A stretch of 64,000 nt of DNA from Archangium lansingense (lineage in GTDB: Bacteria; Myxococcota; Myxococcia; Myxococcales; Myxococcaceae), in assembly GCF_026626635.1 (NCBI RefSeq), contig NZ_JAPNKA010000001.1, positions 2,170,001 to 2,234,000 on the forward strand. The letters are read 5' to 3'. How positions within the stretch are numbered: position 1 is the first letter of the stretch; every line of letters starts with the position of its first letter. Positions 45,358 through 54,380 of this stretch are shown here, piece after piece. The position numbers were made by a program, and so were the translations under genes. The notes beneath the pieces are model-generated. The model made no database searches. It saw only the letters and a list, made by a program, of their open reading frames with translations, and was not told the origin of the DNA.

Positions 45358-47601
45358 GTGCAGGTCCACCGAGCCAGAACACTCTTGGCCGTGACGATCG
45401 CCATTTTCGTCACGCTTCCGCGCGCGGGTGTTGCCGCGCCGGACGACAAGAAGCGCGCGGAGCGCGAGGCGCTCAAGGCCTCTTTGATGCAGGTGCTGCA
45501 GCGCGAGCCCCTCAACGCCAGCCGCGTGGCCGTCCACATGATGAGCCTCGATGACGGCAGCGTGGTGTTCAGCCACAACGCCGACGAGCTGCTCAACCCC
45601 GCCTCGAACGTGAAGCTCGTCACCTCGGCGGCGGCGCTCGCCACACTGGGCCCCGAGTACCGCTACGAGACCGAGTTCCTCGTGGAGGCCGAGTCCGATG
45701 GTCTCAAGGCCAAGACGCTCTACGTGCGGGGCAAGGGCGATCCCTCCATCACCTCCGAGCGCCTCTTCGGCATGGTGAACGACCTCTTCCACACCGGCCT
45801 GCGCGAGGTGCAGGAGATCATCGTGGATGACTCCTGGTTCGACGCCGAGCGCACCCCGCCCGGTTTCGATCAGGAGGACTCGGACCGGGCCTACATGGCT
45901 CCCACGGGTGCATTGAGCCTCAACTGGAACGCGGTGGGCGTGTACCTGCGTCCCGGTGACGCCATTGGCGCCAAGGGCGTGGTGGAGCTCGAGCCGCAGA
46001 GCGACTTCTTCGTGGTGGAGAACGCGCTGACCACCGGCAACGCCCGGGCCCGCCGCTTCTCGGTGGCCTCGGACGCCGCGGGGAACCAGCAGAAGATTGT
46101 CGTGCGGGGCCAGGTGCCGCTCGGCGGCGCCTACATGAGCGTCTACAAGAAGATCGACAACCCGCCCATGTACTTTGGCCAGACGCTCAAGCAGATGCTC
46201 AACGCGCGGGGCGTGAAGATGAAGGGCAAGGTGAAGCTGGGCCTCACGCCCTCCAAGGCGAAGCTGGTGTACGTGGCCAGCTCGGACACGTTCGACATCA
46301 TCCTCAAGCGGCTCAACAAGCTCTCCAGCAACTTCGTGGCCGAGACGCTCCTCAAGACGATGGGCGCCGAGGCGCGGGGTGCGCCGGGCAGCTTCGCCAA
46401 GGGCATCGACGTGGTGGAGGACTTCCTCTCGCGCGAGGTGGGCATCCCCCGCGGCACCTACGTGATGAAGAACGGCAGCGGGCTCAACGACGCCAACCGC
46501 TTCTCCGCCACGCAGTTCGATCGGATTCTCCGCTACATGTACGAGCGCTTCCCGCTGGCGCCCGAGTACCTGTCCTCACTGGGCATCGCCGGCAAGGACG
46601 GCACGCTCAAGTACCGCTTCGATGGCACGGAGGCGGTGGGCCGGCTGCGCGCGAAGACGGGCACGCTGGAGAACGTGTCGGCGCTGAGCGGCTACGTGCA
46701 GGCGGCCGGCGGGGAGAAGTTCATCTTCTCCATGATGGTGAATGACTACCCGGGCCGCTCCGGGCCGGTGGTGCGCGGGCTGGACGCGCTGGGCGCGGCG
46801 GTGGCCTCGGTGGGCTCCACCATGGGCCCCGGGCGCGCGGTGGCGGAGCTGGCCAGCGGCGAGCAGTCCAGCAGCCCCCAGACCGAGGTGGTCAGCCGGG
46901 TGAAGACGTACCTGGCGCTGGGCAGCCAGCGGGACGCGCGCAACATCGGCTTCCTGCGCACGGCGTGGCGCAGCGAGAAGGATCCTGCGGTGCGGGCGGT
47001 GGTGGCCGAGAGCCTCTACCAGTCCAACCCGCAGGACTACCTCGGGGTGCGCACGCTGCTGGACAGCTACTCGGCGGGCACGGACGTGTATGGCCGGCTG
47101 CGCTCGGTGGCGCGGGAGCTGTCGGTGGAGGTGCCTGGTCTGGGCAGCATGGTGGAGCTGGCGGCCAGCGGCAACGCCGAGGCGCTCTCGCGCGTCATCG
47201 AGCTGGCCTCGGCCTCCTCGGGTGACGCTACCTCCGAGTCCGAGATGGCCGAGGGCTTGGGCGCGGTGGCCCGCACGGCGCCGGAGGAGCTGGTGCTGGC
47301 GCTCAAGGGCGCCGCGGTGAAGGACCGCGAGCAGGCCACCACGCTGCTGGCGCGCGGGCTGGTGGTGGCCGGTGAGGCGGAGCACCCGTTCTGGAAGGCG
47401 CTCAAGAAGAGCCTGGGCTCCACCGACGCGAAGCTGGCGGACTTTGCCCGCTCGCTGGATGGCTCGCTGTCGCGCAAGGTGGCCGAGGAGAAGGCGCCCA
47501 AGCCGCAGTCGGTGCCCGCGCAGGTGGTGGCTCCGGCCGCCGCCGTCCAGGTGGGGCCCGGTGCCGTCGAGCGCACTGCCGAGACCCGTCCGGGCGGGTG
47601 A
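45358..47601 (+). CDS. dacB: PBP4-type D-Ala-D-Ala carboxypeptidase/endopeptidase with C-terminal extension
   Basis: A 747-residue peptidase S13 that trims or cleaves peptidoglycan peptides in the periplasm. The signal peptide is RTLLAVTIAIFVTLPRAGVA. The penicillin-binding motifs are complete: Ser83-x-x-Lys86 in NPASNVKLVTSAAA, Ser323-Ser-Asn325 in LNKLSSNFVAE and Lys433-Thr-Gly in RAKTGTLENVSALSG. The S13 domain ends near residue 490. The remaining 250 residues are helical, HEAT-like (ARNIGFLRTAWRSEKDPAVR), and end in a Pro/Ala-rich tail; typical PBP4 is about 470 residues. GTG at 45358 has GGAG 5 nt upstream; ATG at 45331 is possible. Confidence 0.9.
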   Translation: MQVHRARTLLAVTIAIFVTLPRAGVAAPDDKKRAEREALKASLMQVLQREPLNASRVAVHMMSLDDGSVVFSHNADELLNPASNVKLVTSAAALATLGPEYRYETEFLVEAESDGLKAKTLYVRGKGDPSITSERLFGMVNDLFHTGLREVQEIIVDDSWFDAERTPPGFDQEDSDRAYMAPTGALSLNWNAVGVYLRPGDAIGAKGVVELEPQSDFFVVENALTTGNARARRFSVASDAAGNQQKIVVRGQVPLGGAYMSVYKKIDNPPMYFGQTLKQMLNARGVKMKGKVKLGLTPSKAKLVYVASSDTFDIILKRLNKLSSNFVAETLLKTMGAEARGAPGSFAKGIDVVEDFLSREVGIPRGTYVMKNGSGLNDANRFSATQFDRILRYMYERFPLAPEYLSSLGIAGKDGTLKYRFDGTEAVGRLRAKTGTLENVSALSGYVQAAGGEKFIFSMMVNDYPGRSGPVVRGLDALGAAVASVGSTMGPGRAVAELASGEQSSSPQTEVVSRVKTYLALGSQRDARNIGFLRTAWRSEKDPAVRAVVAESLYQSNPQDYLGVRTLLDSYSAGTDVYGRLRSVARELSVEVPGLGSMVELAASGNAEALSRVIELASASSGDATSESEMAEGLGAVARTAPEELVLALKGAAVKDREQATTLLARGLVVAGEAEHPFWKALKKSLGSTDAKLADFARSLDGSLSRKVAEEKAPKPQSVPAQVVAPAAAVQVGPGAVERTAETRPGG

Positions 47602-47706
47602 GCCAGTCGGTTGCTCGCTTGCTCCACGTCCCGGCAGGCAACACCTGACCGGGTGAATCCCTGTTCAGGTGGGGACTCGACCGGTATGCTATAGAGCGAG
47701 GCCGGT

Positions 47707-47759
47707 GGCGGGCAGCAGGCCCGCCCCAGTCTCATGCGACCGGTCCGTGATGGACCGGT
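47707..47759 (+). promoter_or_regulatory. Two perfect inverted repeats in the ssb leader
   Basis: GGCGGGC (47707-47713) pairs with GCCCGCC (47719-47725), and ACCGGTCC (47739-47746) pairs with GGACCGGT (47752-47759), each with a 5-nt loop. A weak -10-like TATGCT is at 47685-47690. The repeats end 22 nt before the ssb ATG and could be operators or leader hairpins. Confidence 0.45.
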
Positions 47760-47781
47760 TCTCGGAGAAAGGCACGGCATC

Positions 47782-48300
47782 ATGGCTGGCGGAGTCAACA
47801 AGGTCATCCTCATCGGCAACCTCGGCGCGGATCCGGAGGTGCGCTTCACCCCAGGTGGCCAGGCGGTTGCCAACTTCCGCATCGCGACCAGCGACGCCTG
47901 GACGGACAAGAACGGCCAGAAGCAGGAGCGCACGGAGTGGCACCGCATCGTGGTGTGGGGGAAGCTCGCGGAGCTCTGCGGCGAGTACCTGAAGAAGGGT
48001 CGCCAGTGCTACGTCGAGGGTCGCCTGCAGACGCGGGAGTGGACGGACAAGGAGAACCGGAAGAACTACACCACGGAGGTGGTGGCCAACGCGGTGACCT
48101 TCCTCGGCGGGCGTGACGGCGCTGGAGCGGGCTCGGGCGGTGGTGGCGGTGGTGGCCGCGGCTACTCGCAGCAGCAGCGCGGGGGCGGCCAGCAGCAGGG
48201 CGGTTACGACGACTACGGCCCGCCGCCGATGGGCATGGACGAGGGTGGTGGCAACGGCGGTGGCGGTGGCGGTGGCGGGGACGACGACATCCCGTTCTAG
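47782..48300 (+). CDS. ssb: Single-stranded DNA-binding protein
   Basis: A 172-residue protein with an N-terminal OB fold (about 1-112; [57 protein letters not shown]). A Gly/Gln-rich disordered linker is followed by the acidic tip DDDIPF, which recruits replication and repair partners. It binds ssDNA as a tetramer in the cytoplasm. Longer frames from 47734 lack similarity. The gene is convergent with an NTF2-like gene, and a GC-rich hairpin lies between them. Confidence 0.97.
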   Translation: MAGGVNKVILIGNLGADPEVRFTPGGQAVANFRIATSDAWTDKNGQKQERTEWHRIVVWGKLAELCGEYLKKGRQCYVEGRLQTREWTDKENRKNYTTEVVANAVTFLGGRDGAGAGSGGGGGGGRGYSQQQRGGGQQQGGYDDYGPPPMGMDEGGGNGGGGGGGGDDDIPF

Positions 48301-48330
48301 GTTGCGCGGCGTCTCGGCGCACGAAAGTGA

Positions 48331-48363
48331 AACGGCCGCTCCCGGGAGACCGGGGCGGCCGTT
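48331..48363 (-). terminator. GC-rich terminator-like hairpin, copy 1
   Basis: The arms AACGGCCGCTCCCGG and CCGGGGCGGCCGTT fold into a stem of about 14 bp capped by GAGA, a GNRA tetraloop. On the minus strand the stem is followed by TTTCACTTTC. It sits between convergent ssb and the NTF2-like gene, 35 nt beyond the latter's stop, and is almost identical to copies 2 and 4. Confidence 0.75.
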
Positions 48364-48398
48364 GTCATGTCTGGAGTCCGTTGCACCTCCCTGAGGCG

Positions 48399-48917
48399 TC
48401 AGGAGTAGATCATGGACTCGTGCATGTGGATGTAGAGCCAGCGCTGGCCATGCTTGCGCAGGGTGATGGTGGCGCGCGTACTGTTCACAGCCACGTGTCC
48501 ATTCTCCACGTACTTGGAGACCCAGGTGTAGCGGCAGGAAACGATGGCGATATTGCCCATGCGCTGGATGTGCACGTCGCTCACGTCACCGTCGAGCGTG
48601 GTGATTTGTCTCAGGTGCCCGGCGTAGTAGGCGCGGAATTTCGAGAGGCCAACAACGGGATGCTCGTTCTCCACCTGGATGAAGGACACCTCCTTGGCGG
48701 CGCTGGCATCCCAGAGGCCCATGATCATGTCCAGGTCTCCCTGGATGAAGCCGACGGCGAAGCCCTGGACGGCCTGGAGGATGGCCGCCTCGTCGGACCT
48801 CCCCTTGTCCAGGCCATAGCGAGCCAGCTCTAGCTCTGTATAGGCCTCCGACGCCCTGGCGACACCTGGGATGCCCAGGACGAGAATGAGAACGGTGGCG
48901 ATTGGGATGATGCGCAT
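48399..48917 (-). CDS. Secreted NTF2/SnoaL-like protein, paralog A
   Basis: A 172-residue protein. A signal peptide is visible (MRIIPIATVLILVLGIPGVA, cleavage after RAS). The mature part fits the SnoaL/NTF2-like cone fold: helix DEAAILQAVQGFAVGFIQGD, LWDASAAKEVSFIQVENEHP, VGLSKFRAYYAGHL, VSDVHIQRMGNIAIVSCRY and RATITLRKHGQRWLYIHMHE. It is about 60% similar by eye to the paralogs at 49409 and 54441. GGGGGG lies just before ATG 48917; the longer frame to 49007 is rejected. It may bind a small molecule or act as a periplasmic isomerase; no catalytic Asp/His pair can be assigned with confidence. Confidence 0.8.
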   Translation of the reverse strand: MRIIPIATVLILVLGIPGVARASEAYTELELARYGLDKGRSDEAAILQAVQGFAVGFIQGDLDMIMGLWDASAAKEVSFIQVENEHPVVGLSKFRAYYAGHLRQITTLDGDVSDVHIQRMGNIAIVSCRYTWVSKYVENGHVAVNSTRATITLRKHGQRWLYIHMHESMIYS

Positions 48918-49117
48918 GATTGGCCCCCCTCGTTGAACGGCGGAACTGCGACTGGACCGATTCTCTGCGTTGGATCTGACTTGCTGCTTCCGTTGCATCT
49001 GAGTCACCGGGCCGAGGCCCTTGTGTCTGGAGCGGCGTACTGCCGCTGGTGTCGATCCGACTTTACGGGGTTTGAGGCCTAATCACGTCAATTGTAGCTT
49101 ACCGGAGTCTTGGACGA

Positions 49118-49133
49118 TGTGAAATACTCCACA
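49118..49133. promoter_or_regulatory. TGTGA-N6-CCACA palindrome upstream of paralog A
   Basis: TGTGAAATACTCCACA lies 201 nt before the ATG of paralog A. It differs by one base from the ideal palindrome found before paralog B and shares the AAT core. It is a candidate CRP/FNR-type or enhancer-binding-protein site. Confidence 0.5.
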
Positions 49134-49344
49134 CATTTGGATTAAAGAGAGAAATACGTCTTGACGAGTCAATTCCCGCCCATGCCCTCGTGACGCAATC
49201 CGTCACATCGGACCGACGCTCCTCGTCATTTTCCATCAGCAAAACTGATTTATTAGAGAAGGACAAGGCGCCTTCCGGCCCATCGTTGGTCGCTGGAAGC
49301 CAGCTCGGCGAGGTGGCACTCAGGTGCGGAGGCGAGAAAAGCGA

Positions 49345-49376
49345 AACGGCCGCTCCGGAGGTCCGGGGCGGCCGTT
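49345..49376 (-). terminator. GC-rich terminator-like hairpin, copy 2
   Basis: AACGGCCGCTCCGGA pairs with TCCGGGGCGGCCGTT with one bulge. On the minus strand TTTCGCTTTTCTC follows. It is 33 nt beyond the stop of paralog B, in the same position as copy 1 relative to paralog A. Confidence 0.72.
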
Positions 49377-49408
49377 GTCGTCAGGGCTCGCGAGCACCGC
49401 GGGAAGGC

Positions 49409-49948
49409 TCACGGTGCCGTGTCGGCCTTCGGCTGGTAGGTGATGGACTCATGTAGGTGCAGGTAGCGCCAGTGCTGACCCTGCTTGCGCAGGACGAGGG
49501 TGGCGCGAGTGGGTTGGTACATCTCCGGGCCGCCCGCCACGCTCTTGACGACCCAGTGGTAGCGGCACAGGACGTAGGCCATATCCCCGAAGCGCTGGAT
49601 CTGCACGTCGCTCACCTCGCCACTCAGGATGATGAGGTGGGCCAGGAAGCCCTCGTAGTAGGCGCGGAAGTTCTCGAGTCCGCGCACAGGCAGCTCGTTC
49701 TCCACCTGGATGAACGACACCTCGTCCGCGGCCCTGGCATCCCAGAGGCCCATCAACATCCGCATATCCCGGCGGATGGAGCCCTCCGCGAAGTCTTGGA
49801 CGGCCTGGAGGATGGCGGCCTCGTCCCTCCGTCCCTGGTGCGTGCCGCTGTGAGTCCTGTCCTGCTCGCAGCAGGGCTCGGAGGCCTGGCTGATGCCGTG
49901 GAAGCCCAACACGAGAACGAGAGCGATGACGAATTGCATGGTGCGCAT
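49409..49948 (-). CDS. Secreted NTF2/SnoaL-like protein, paralog B
   Basis: A 179-residue protein. The signal peptide is MRTMQFVIALVLVLGFHGIS (cleavage after QAS). Next comes a Cys-containing insert (EPCCEQDRTHSG) absent from the other paralogs, then the shared fold: DEAAILQAVQDFAEGSIRRD, LWDARAADEVSFIQVENELP, VRGLENFRAYYEGFL, VSDVQIQRFGDMAYVLCRY and RATLVLRKQGQHWRYLHLHE. GAGGGGGG precedes the ATG. Longer frames to 50188 are rejected. It follows the kinase-AAA gene on the same strand, but its own promoter elements lie in the 346-nt gap. Function unknown. Confidence 0.8.
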   Translation of the reverse strand: MRTMQFVIALVLVLGFHGISQASEPCCEQDRTHSGTHQGRRDEAAILQAVQDFAEGSIRRDMRMLMGLWDARAADEVSFIQVENELPVRGLENFRAYYEGFLAHLIILSGEVSDVQIQRFGDMAYVLCRYHWVVKSVAGGPEMYQPTRATLVLRKQGQHWRYLHLHESITYQPKADTAP

Positions 49949-50061
49949 GACTTCCCCCCTCGATGAAACGACTGACCTGTCGACTGCGGTGATGCTCTTC
50001 GTCTGACGTGGCTTGTGGCCTTCGCCGCATCCGCCGCACTTGCCGGATGCACTCGCAATGC

Positions 50062-50079
50062 TTAGCGAGAATGGTGCCG
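50062..50079 (-). promoter_or_regulatory. Sigma-54-like -24/-12 promoter of paralog B
   Basis: The minus strand reads CGGCACCATTCTCGCTAA, with GG at 50078-50077 and GC at 50066-50065, exactly 10 nt apart. It matches TGGCAC-N5-TTGC with a few mismatches. Predicted transcription would start near 50053, about 105 nt before the ATG. Confidence 0.45.
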
Positions 50080-50151
50080 ACCCTTCTGTGCCGCCTTCGC
50101 ACGGTTTCCAACGTGTCCCGGGGGGTCGCATCTCATTGGAAACACTGGTTC

Positions 50152-50167
50152 TGTGAAATGCGTCACA
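50152..50167. promoter_or_regulatory. Perfect TGTGA-N6-TCACA palindrome upstream of paralog B
   Basis: TGTGAAATGCGTCACA is identical to the consensus half-sites of CRP-type regulators. It is centred about 105 nt upstream of the predicted sigma-54-type start, which also suits an enhancer-binding protein. Confidence 0.6.
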
Positions 50168-50294
50168 CCGCTCGGGTGGGCGGGTCAATCACGCCTTGCC
50201 GAGTCAGTTCAAACCCAGTCGCGGAGGCCTCGTCTCATCATGCCCTTCTGCAAGGGTTTGGAGCCCGCGGGTGGGGGAGGGGGGGCGGTGAAAA

Positions 50295-53200
50295 TCAACC
50301 CAGCCTGGAGCTGCCCCAGCGCTGATGGGCCAGCTCGAGGGTGCGAGCATTCTCGGGCACCTGACGCAGGAAGCGCTCGCGCACGGCGGCGTCAGGAATA
50401 TCGGCGGCGCGCTCATGGACACACCTCAGCGCCTGGTTCAGGGCGGACTCACCCGCGTGGGTGTCGCCCTGGGCGAAGCAGGCCTCCGCCTGCGCCAGGT
50501 GTGTGGCCACCGAGCTGATTCCCTTACCGCCTATCCGCTCCAGCTCCTGGACACCCAGCTCCGCCACCTGTCTCGCTTCCAGGCTTTGCCCCCGGGCCAG
50601 CAGCGCGGCGCTGAGAACCGGGCTCACGAAGACCCGGAAGCTCGCGAAGGGCACCAGCAGCTCATAGGCCTTGCGCGCGTACGACTCGGCTTCGGAGTAC
50701 TCGCCATGGGCCAGCAACACCTGGGCGACGATGGTGTAGCCCACGCCCAGTCTGAAGGGGGGCGAGTCCTCGTCGTCCATCCACTCATGCACCAGGGCGT
50801 AGGCCTCCTGGCGATGCGCCGGGTCGGGGCTGGTGGCGAGCGCCTGGAGCAGGTAGTGCCGGGCATGTGTGGCCGTGAGGTGCTGCTCGGAACGCAGGCC
50901 GGTGGCCAGGGCCTCCCGGAGGAACTCCACGGCGCGGACCTGATCTCCCAGCCCGCTCAGGAACATGCCGGCGCTGACCTGGAGCATGGTCGCGTTCCGC
51001 TCCGAGCCGAGCTCGCGGAAGTCATGAAACCCCGCCTCGGCCAGCGAGAAGGCCTGCCAGGGCGCCTGCTCCAGGAGGCCGAGGAGCTGGCTCTTGAGCA
51101 ACCTCACCCAGCCACGCACCAGGCCGTCATGCTCCATGACGCTGGTGCTCACCTCCAGGAGGCGCCCGAGGATGGCCTCCGCCTGCTGTCGCGCACCCAC
51201 CCAGGTGCCCGAGACGGAGCCCAGGAAGGCGAGGGCCTCGGCATAGGCCGCGAGCGCCTCGGGCTCCGGCGTAGTGCGCAGCAGCAACTCACTCAGCCTG
51301 GCCGCCTCCTCCTGGTGTCCGGCGGCGGCGCCCCCGAGAATCAGGCCTCCCACCAACCAGCACCACAGCCGGTTGCCCGCCTTGAGCTCGCGCAGCACGG
51401 GGGTGCCGAGCTCCAGGGCCCGGGGCACCTGCTCCATCCAGAGGGCCACCAGCGCTTGGAGCGCCCGCAGCCGCGCCAGGGACTCACCCCTGACGCCGCA
51501 GGCCAGCGCCGCTTCGATGCACCGCGTTGCCCCCTGCTGGTCATGCCGCTCGAAGAGTTGCTCCGCGGCCCGCGTATGGAACAGGGCGGCGCGCTCCGGC
51601 CGCAGGCCGAGCTGATAGTGCCGGGCGAGCACCATCGCATCGGTCTCGCCCATGCGCTCCAGCCAGGCCCCCGCCAGGCGGTGGCTCACGGGCCGGTGGT
51701 CCTCGGGGATCAGACCATGGGCCGCGTCACCCACCAGGGCATGGCGGAAGCGGTACTCGGCTTCGGAGGCAAAGCGGCTGTCCTGCTGCGGCTCGATGAC
51801 CTCCTGCTCCACCAGCCGCCGCAGGTGCTTCTCCACCCGGCCACCCACCGCCTGCTCTCCGAGGAGGGCCTGGATGCCTCCGGGCCAGAAGGTGCGTCCG
51901 AAGAAGCTGGCGGCGAGCAGCACCTGTCTGGCTTCCGGCTCCATCCGCCTCAGACGGGCCTGGAGCATGGCGAGCACCGTCTCCGGTGGTGCCTCCCCTC
52001 GCCCCTCGACCTCCATGCGGATGAGCTCCTCCAGGAAGAGGGCATTGCCGTCGGACTGCTCCACCACTCGCCGGATGACGGAGTCGGTCGCCCGAGGCCC
52101 CAGCACCTCGCGCACCAGCCGGGCGCCGGCCTTGGGACTCAGTCCGTTGAGGGGAACCTCCAGCATGCGTCGGGACCAGAGGCCGGGGAAGAGCTCCTTC
52201 ACCTCCGGCCGCGCCAGCGCCAGCACCATGAAGGGCTGGTCGGCCAGTTCCCGCAACGCCTCGTCCACCAGCCGCACGGTGAGCGCGTCGCTCCAGTGCA
52301 GGTCCTCCAGCACCAGCAGCACCGGACCGCGGGCGCACTCGGCTTGGAGGAAGGTCACCAGCGCCTTGGCCATCTGGGCGCTCATGAGTCGCGGATCCTG
52401 CCGGGCTGCGCGCAACCGGGGGCTGTCCTCTTCCGGGAAGGGGATGGCGCACAGCTCGCCCAGGAACCAGGCGGACTCCTGAGCCTGCGCGGGTGACAGG
52501 TGCTGGGCCACACGTTGGTACAGGCGGGCGCGGCGCGCCTCCTGGTTGGAGCCCTCCATGATGCCGCACAGCCGCCGCAGCGCCTGGCCCAACAGGCTGG
52601 ACGAGGCGCCCGCGCTCATCGCGTCTCCCCGCCCCAGCAACACCAGCGCCTGGGAGTCCTTGCGTCCGAGGCGGTGGAGGAACTCGTGGCGCACTCGCGA
52701 CTTGCCCATGCCCGGGGGAGCTGTCACCAGCACGGCGCGGGCGGCGGGCTCCTCCACGCAGGAGGTGAAGGTGAACTCGAGCAGGGCCAGCTCCTGGGCT
52801 CGGCCCACGCAGGGAGTGGGCTTGCCCAGCAGCGGGCGGGACTCATCGGCCCCGAGCTGCTCGCCGTGTAGCAGGTAGGTGCCCGCCTCGGAGCGGGACA
52901 GCAGGAAGCCGGGTCCGAGCAATCCGGCCGTCACCTCGTCCAGCACGACGAGGGCCGAGGAGGCGCGCAGCCCCTCCAGCTCTCGCAGCAGTTGCCCCGC
53001 CCTGTCCATGGCCTCGCCCACCGGCAGGCTCTCGCTCAAGACGCCGAGGCCGGTGACCAGCACCACCTCGGCCTCCGTCCAGCGCTCCTTGAAGGTGAGG
53101 GCGCAGCGGGCCGCCAGGGCCGCCTGGTCCGTGGCGGTGCCGCGCTCCGGTACCAGCGTGGCCGCCAGCGAGCCGTCCGCCAGCAGCTCCACCCGGCCCC

Positions 53201-54278
53201 CATAGGGCGTCAGTGCCGTGCGCAGGGCGTCGCGCAGCGCGAGCCTGTGGGCCGTGTCCGCCTCCTCCTCTCCCTTGACCAGGGCATGGAGCGACACCAG
53301 CAGGATGCTCACGAGCTGTTGCTCGGCCCCGGCGAGACCGGGGAGCGGCTCCCGCGGCGGAGGCGGGGACACCGACAACAGCTCGGGCACGGACTCCAGC
53401 GCCGCGAGCGACGCCAGGAGACTGGGGGCATCCGGTAGCCGACGCCGCGGGTCCTTCTCCAGCATGCGGTCCACGAGCACCTGCAGTCCCGGGGGCAGGC
53501 CGGGGCGCAGGGTGTTCAGGCGCGGCGGCTCGGCGAAGAGAATCTTGGCCAGGGCGGCGGCGAAGTGGGGGGCGGCGAAGGGGGGCTGCCCCGTGAGGCA
53601 TTCATAGAGCACGCACCCCAGCGAGAAGATGTCGGCGCTGGGCGTGATGTGGGGCTGGCTGGAGGCCTGCTCCGGCGCCATGTAGCCCGGAGTGCCCAGC
53701 ACCATGTTGTTTCCCGTCACCGCCACCAGGGTGGGTACGGCATAGCGGGCGAGCCCGAAGTCCAGCAGCACCACGTCCTCGGGGCGGCCCCCTCGCAGGA
53801 AGAGATTGGAGGGTTTGATGTCGCGGTGGACGATGTCCTGCTGGTGGGCGGTGGCGAGGGCCTCGGCGGCGCGGCGCAGCAGGGCCAGGGATTCGGTGAG
53901 GCTGAGGGGCTGGCGGGCCAGGCGGCGGGCCAGGTCCTCGCCCTCGAGCCACTCCATGGCCAGGAAGGGCTGTCCCGCCTTGGCGACGCCATGGTCGAGG
54001 TAGGAGACGATGGCGGGGTGGCGCAGCTCCGAGAGCAGGAAGGCCTCGCGCTTGAAGCGGTAGGCCGCCTCCGGAGAGGTGAGGGCGTGCATCAGCTTGA
54101 GGGCGACGCGCTGGCCGGTACGTGAGTCGATGGCCCGGTAGACGAAGCCCATGCCGCCGCGGCCGGCCAGGTCCTCGACGGTGAAGCGGTCGGCGATGGT
54201 GACTCCCTGGAGGACCGTCGTGCCTGGAATGTATTTCGTGGGGGCGGCGGCGCCGTCTTCCGTTTCGTCGCGGTCCAT
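50295..54278 (-). CDS. Ser/Thr kinase - degenerate cyclase-like - AAA ATPase - TPR protein
   Basis: A 1,327-residue soluble protein. The kinase domain (about 28-290) is intact: AGRGGMGFVYRA, VALKLM, IVHRDIKPSNL (near 151), LLDFGLARY and GTPGYMAPEQA. Residues about 320-510 resemble a class III cyclase-type domain (LVSILLVSLHALVKG; GGRVELLADGSLAATL), but the metal-binding Asp pair is not evident. A STAND/AAA ATPase follows (CVGRAQELALLEFTF; Walker A APPGMGKSR near 519; VLLVLEDLHWSD). The C-terminal about 450 residues are TPR-like. ATG at 54278 fits the kinase start; a TTG at 54323 is in frame. It is flanked by two NTF2-like genes on the same strand. Confidence 0.87.
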   Translation of the reverse strand: MDRDETEDGAAAPTKYIPGTTVLQGVTIADRFTVEDLAGRGGMGFVYRAIDSRTGQRVALKLMHALTSPEAAYRFKREAFLLSELRHPAIVSYLDHGVAKAGQPFLAMEWLEGEDLARRLARQPLSLTESLALLRRAAEALATAHQQDIVHRDIKPSNLFLRGGRPEDVVLLDFGLARYAVPTLVAVTGNNMVLGTPGYMAPEQASSQPHITPSADIFSLGCVLYECLTGQPPFAAPHFAAALAKILFAEPPRLNTLRPGLPPGLQVLVDRMLEKDPRRRLPDAPSLLASLAALESVPELLSVSPPPPREPLPGLAGAEQQLVSILLVSLHALVKGEEEADTAHRLALRDALRTALTPYGGRVELLADGSLAATLVPERGTATDQAALAARCALTFKERWTEAEVVLVTGLGVLSESLPVGEAMDRAGQLLRELEGLRASSALVVLDEVTAGLLGPGFLLSRSEAGTYLLHGEQLGADESRPLLGKPTPCVGRAQELALLEFTFTSCVEEPAARAVLVTAPPGMGKSRVRHEFLHRLGRKDSQALVLLGRGDAMSAGASSSLLGQALRRLCGIMEGSNQEARRARLYQRVAQHLSPAQAQESAWFLGELCAIPFPEEDSPRLRAARQDPRLMSAQMAKALVTFLQAECARGPVLLVLEDLHWSDALTVRLVDEALRELADQPFMVLALARPEVKELFPGLWSRRMLEVPLNGLSPKAGARLVREVLGPRATDSVIRRVVEQSDGNALFLEELIRMEVEGRGEAPPETVLAMLQARLRRMEPEARQVLLAASFFGRTFWPGGIQALLGEQAVGGRVEKHLRRLVEQEVIEPQQDSRFASEAEYRFRHALVGDAAHGLIPEDHRPVSHRLAGAWLERMGETDAMVLARHYQLGLRPERAALFHTRAAEQLFERHDQQGATRCIEAALACGVRGESLARLRALQALVALWMEQVPRALELGTPVLRELKAGNRLWCWLVGGLILGGAAAGHQEEAARLSELLLRTTPEPEALAAYAEALAFLGSVSGTWVGARQQAEAILGRLLEVSTSVMEHDGLVRGWVRLLKSQLLGLLEQAPWQAFSLAEAGFHDFRELGSERNATMLQVSAGMFLSGLGDQVRAVEFLREALATGLRSEQHLTATHARHYLLQALATSPDPAHRQEAYALVHEWMDDEDSPPFRLGVGYTIVAQVLLAHGEYSEAESYARKAYELLVPFASFRVFVSPVLSAALLARGQSLEARQVAELGVQELERIGGKGISSVATHLAQAEACFAQGDTHAGESALNQALRCVHERAADIPDAAVRERFLRQVPENARTLELAHQRWGSSRLG

Positions 54279-54380
54279 GGTCGGGTGCAGCTGAGCATAC
54301 CTTCCGACAGGACCCCTTCCCAAATGATGAGACTCCGGGTGTTTGGAGATTGTCCCGGGCGGTGGGCGGAGCTGAAAGCC

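Larger units (their letters stand above)
48918..49408. other. Intergenic region upstream of NTF2-like paralog A
   Basis: There are 491 nt with an AT-richer stretch (about 49070-49290), unusual for this chromosome. It contains a TGTGA-N6-CCACA palindrome (49118-49133), a perfect GTGACG/CGTCAC inverted repeat (49190-49206) and, at the right end, terminator-like hairpin copy 2 of the next gene. No open frame with similarity was seen. Confidence 0.55.
49949..50294. other. Intergenic region upstream of NTF2-like paralog B
   Basis: There are 346 nt holding a sigma-54-like element (50062-50079), a perfect TGTGA-N6-TCACA palindrome (50152-50167) and a small CCCTT/AAGGG hairpin near 50239-50252 that might end the upstream kinase transcript. 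The region is clearly homologous to that before paralog C. Confidence 0.6.
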
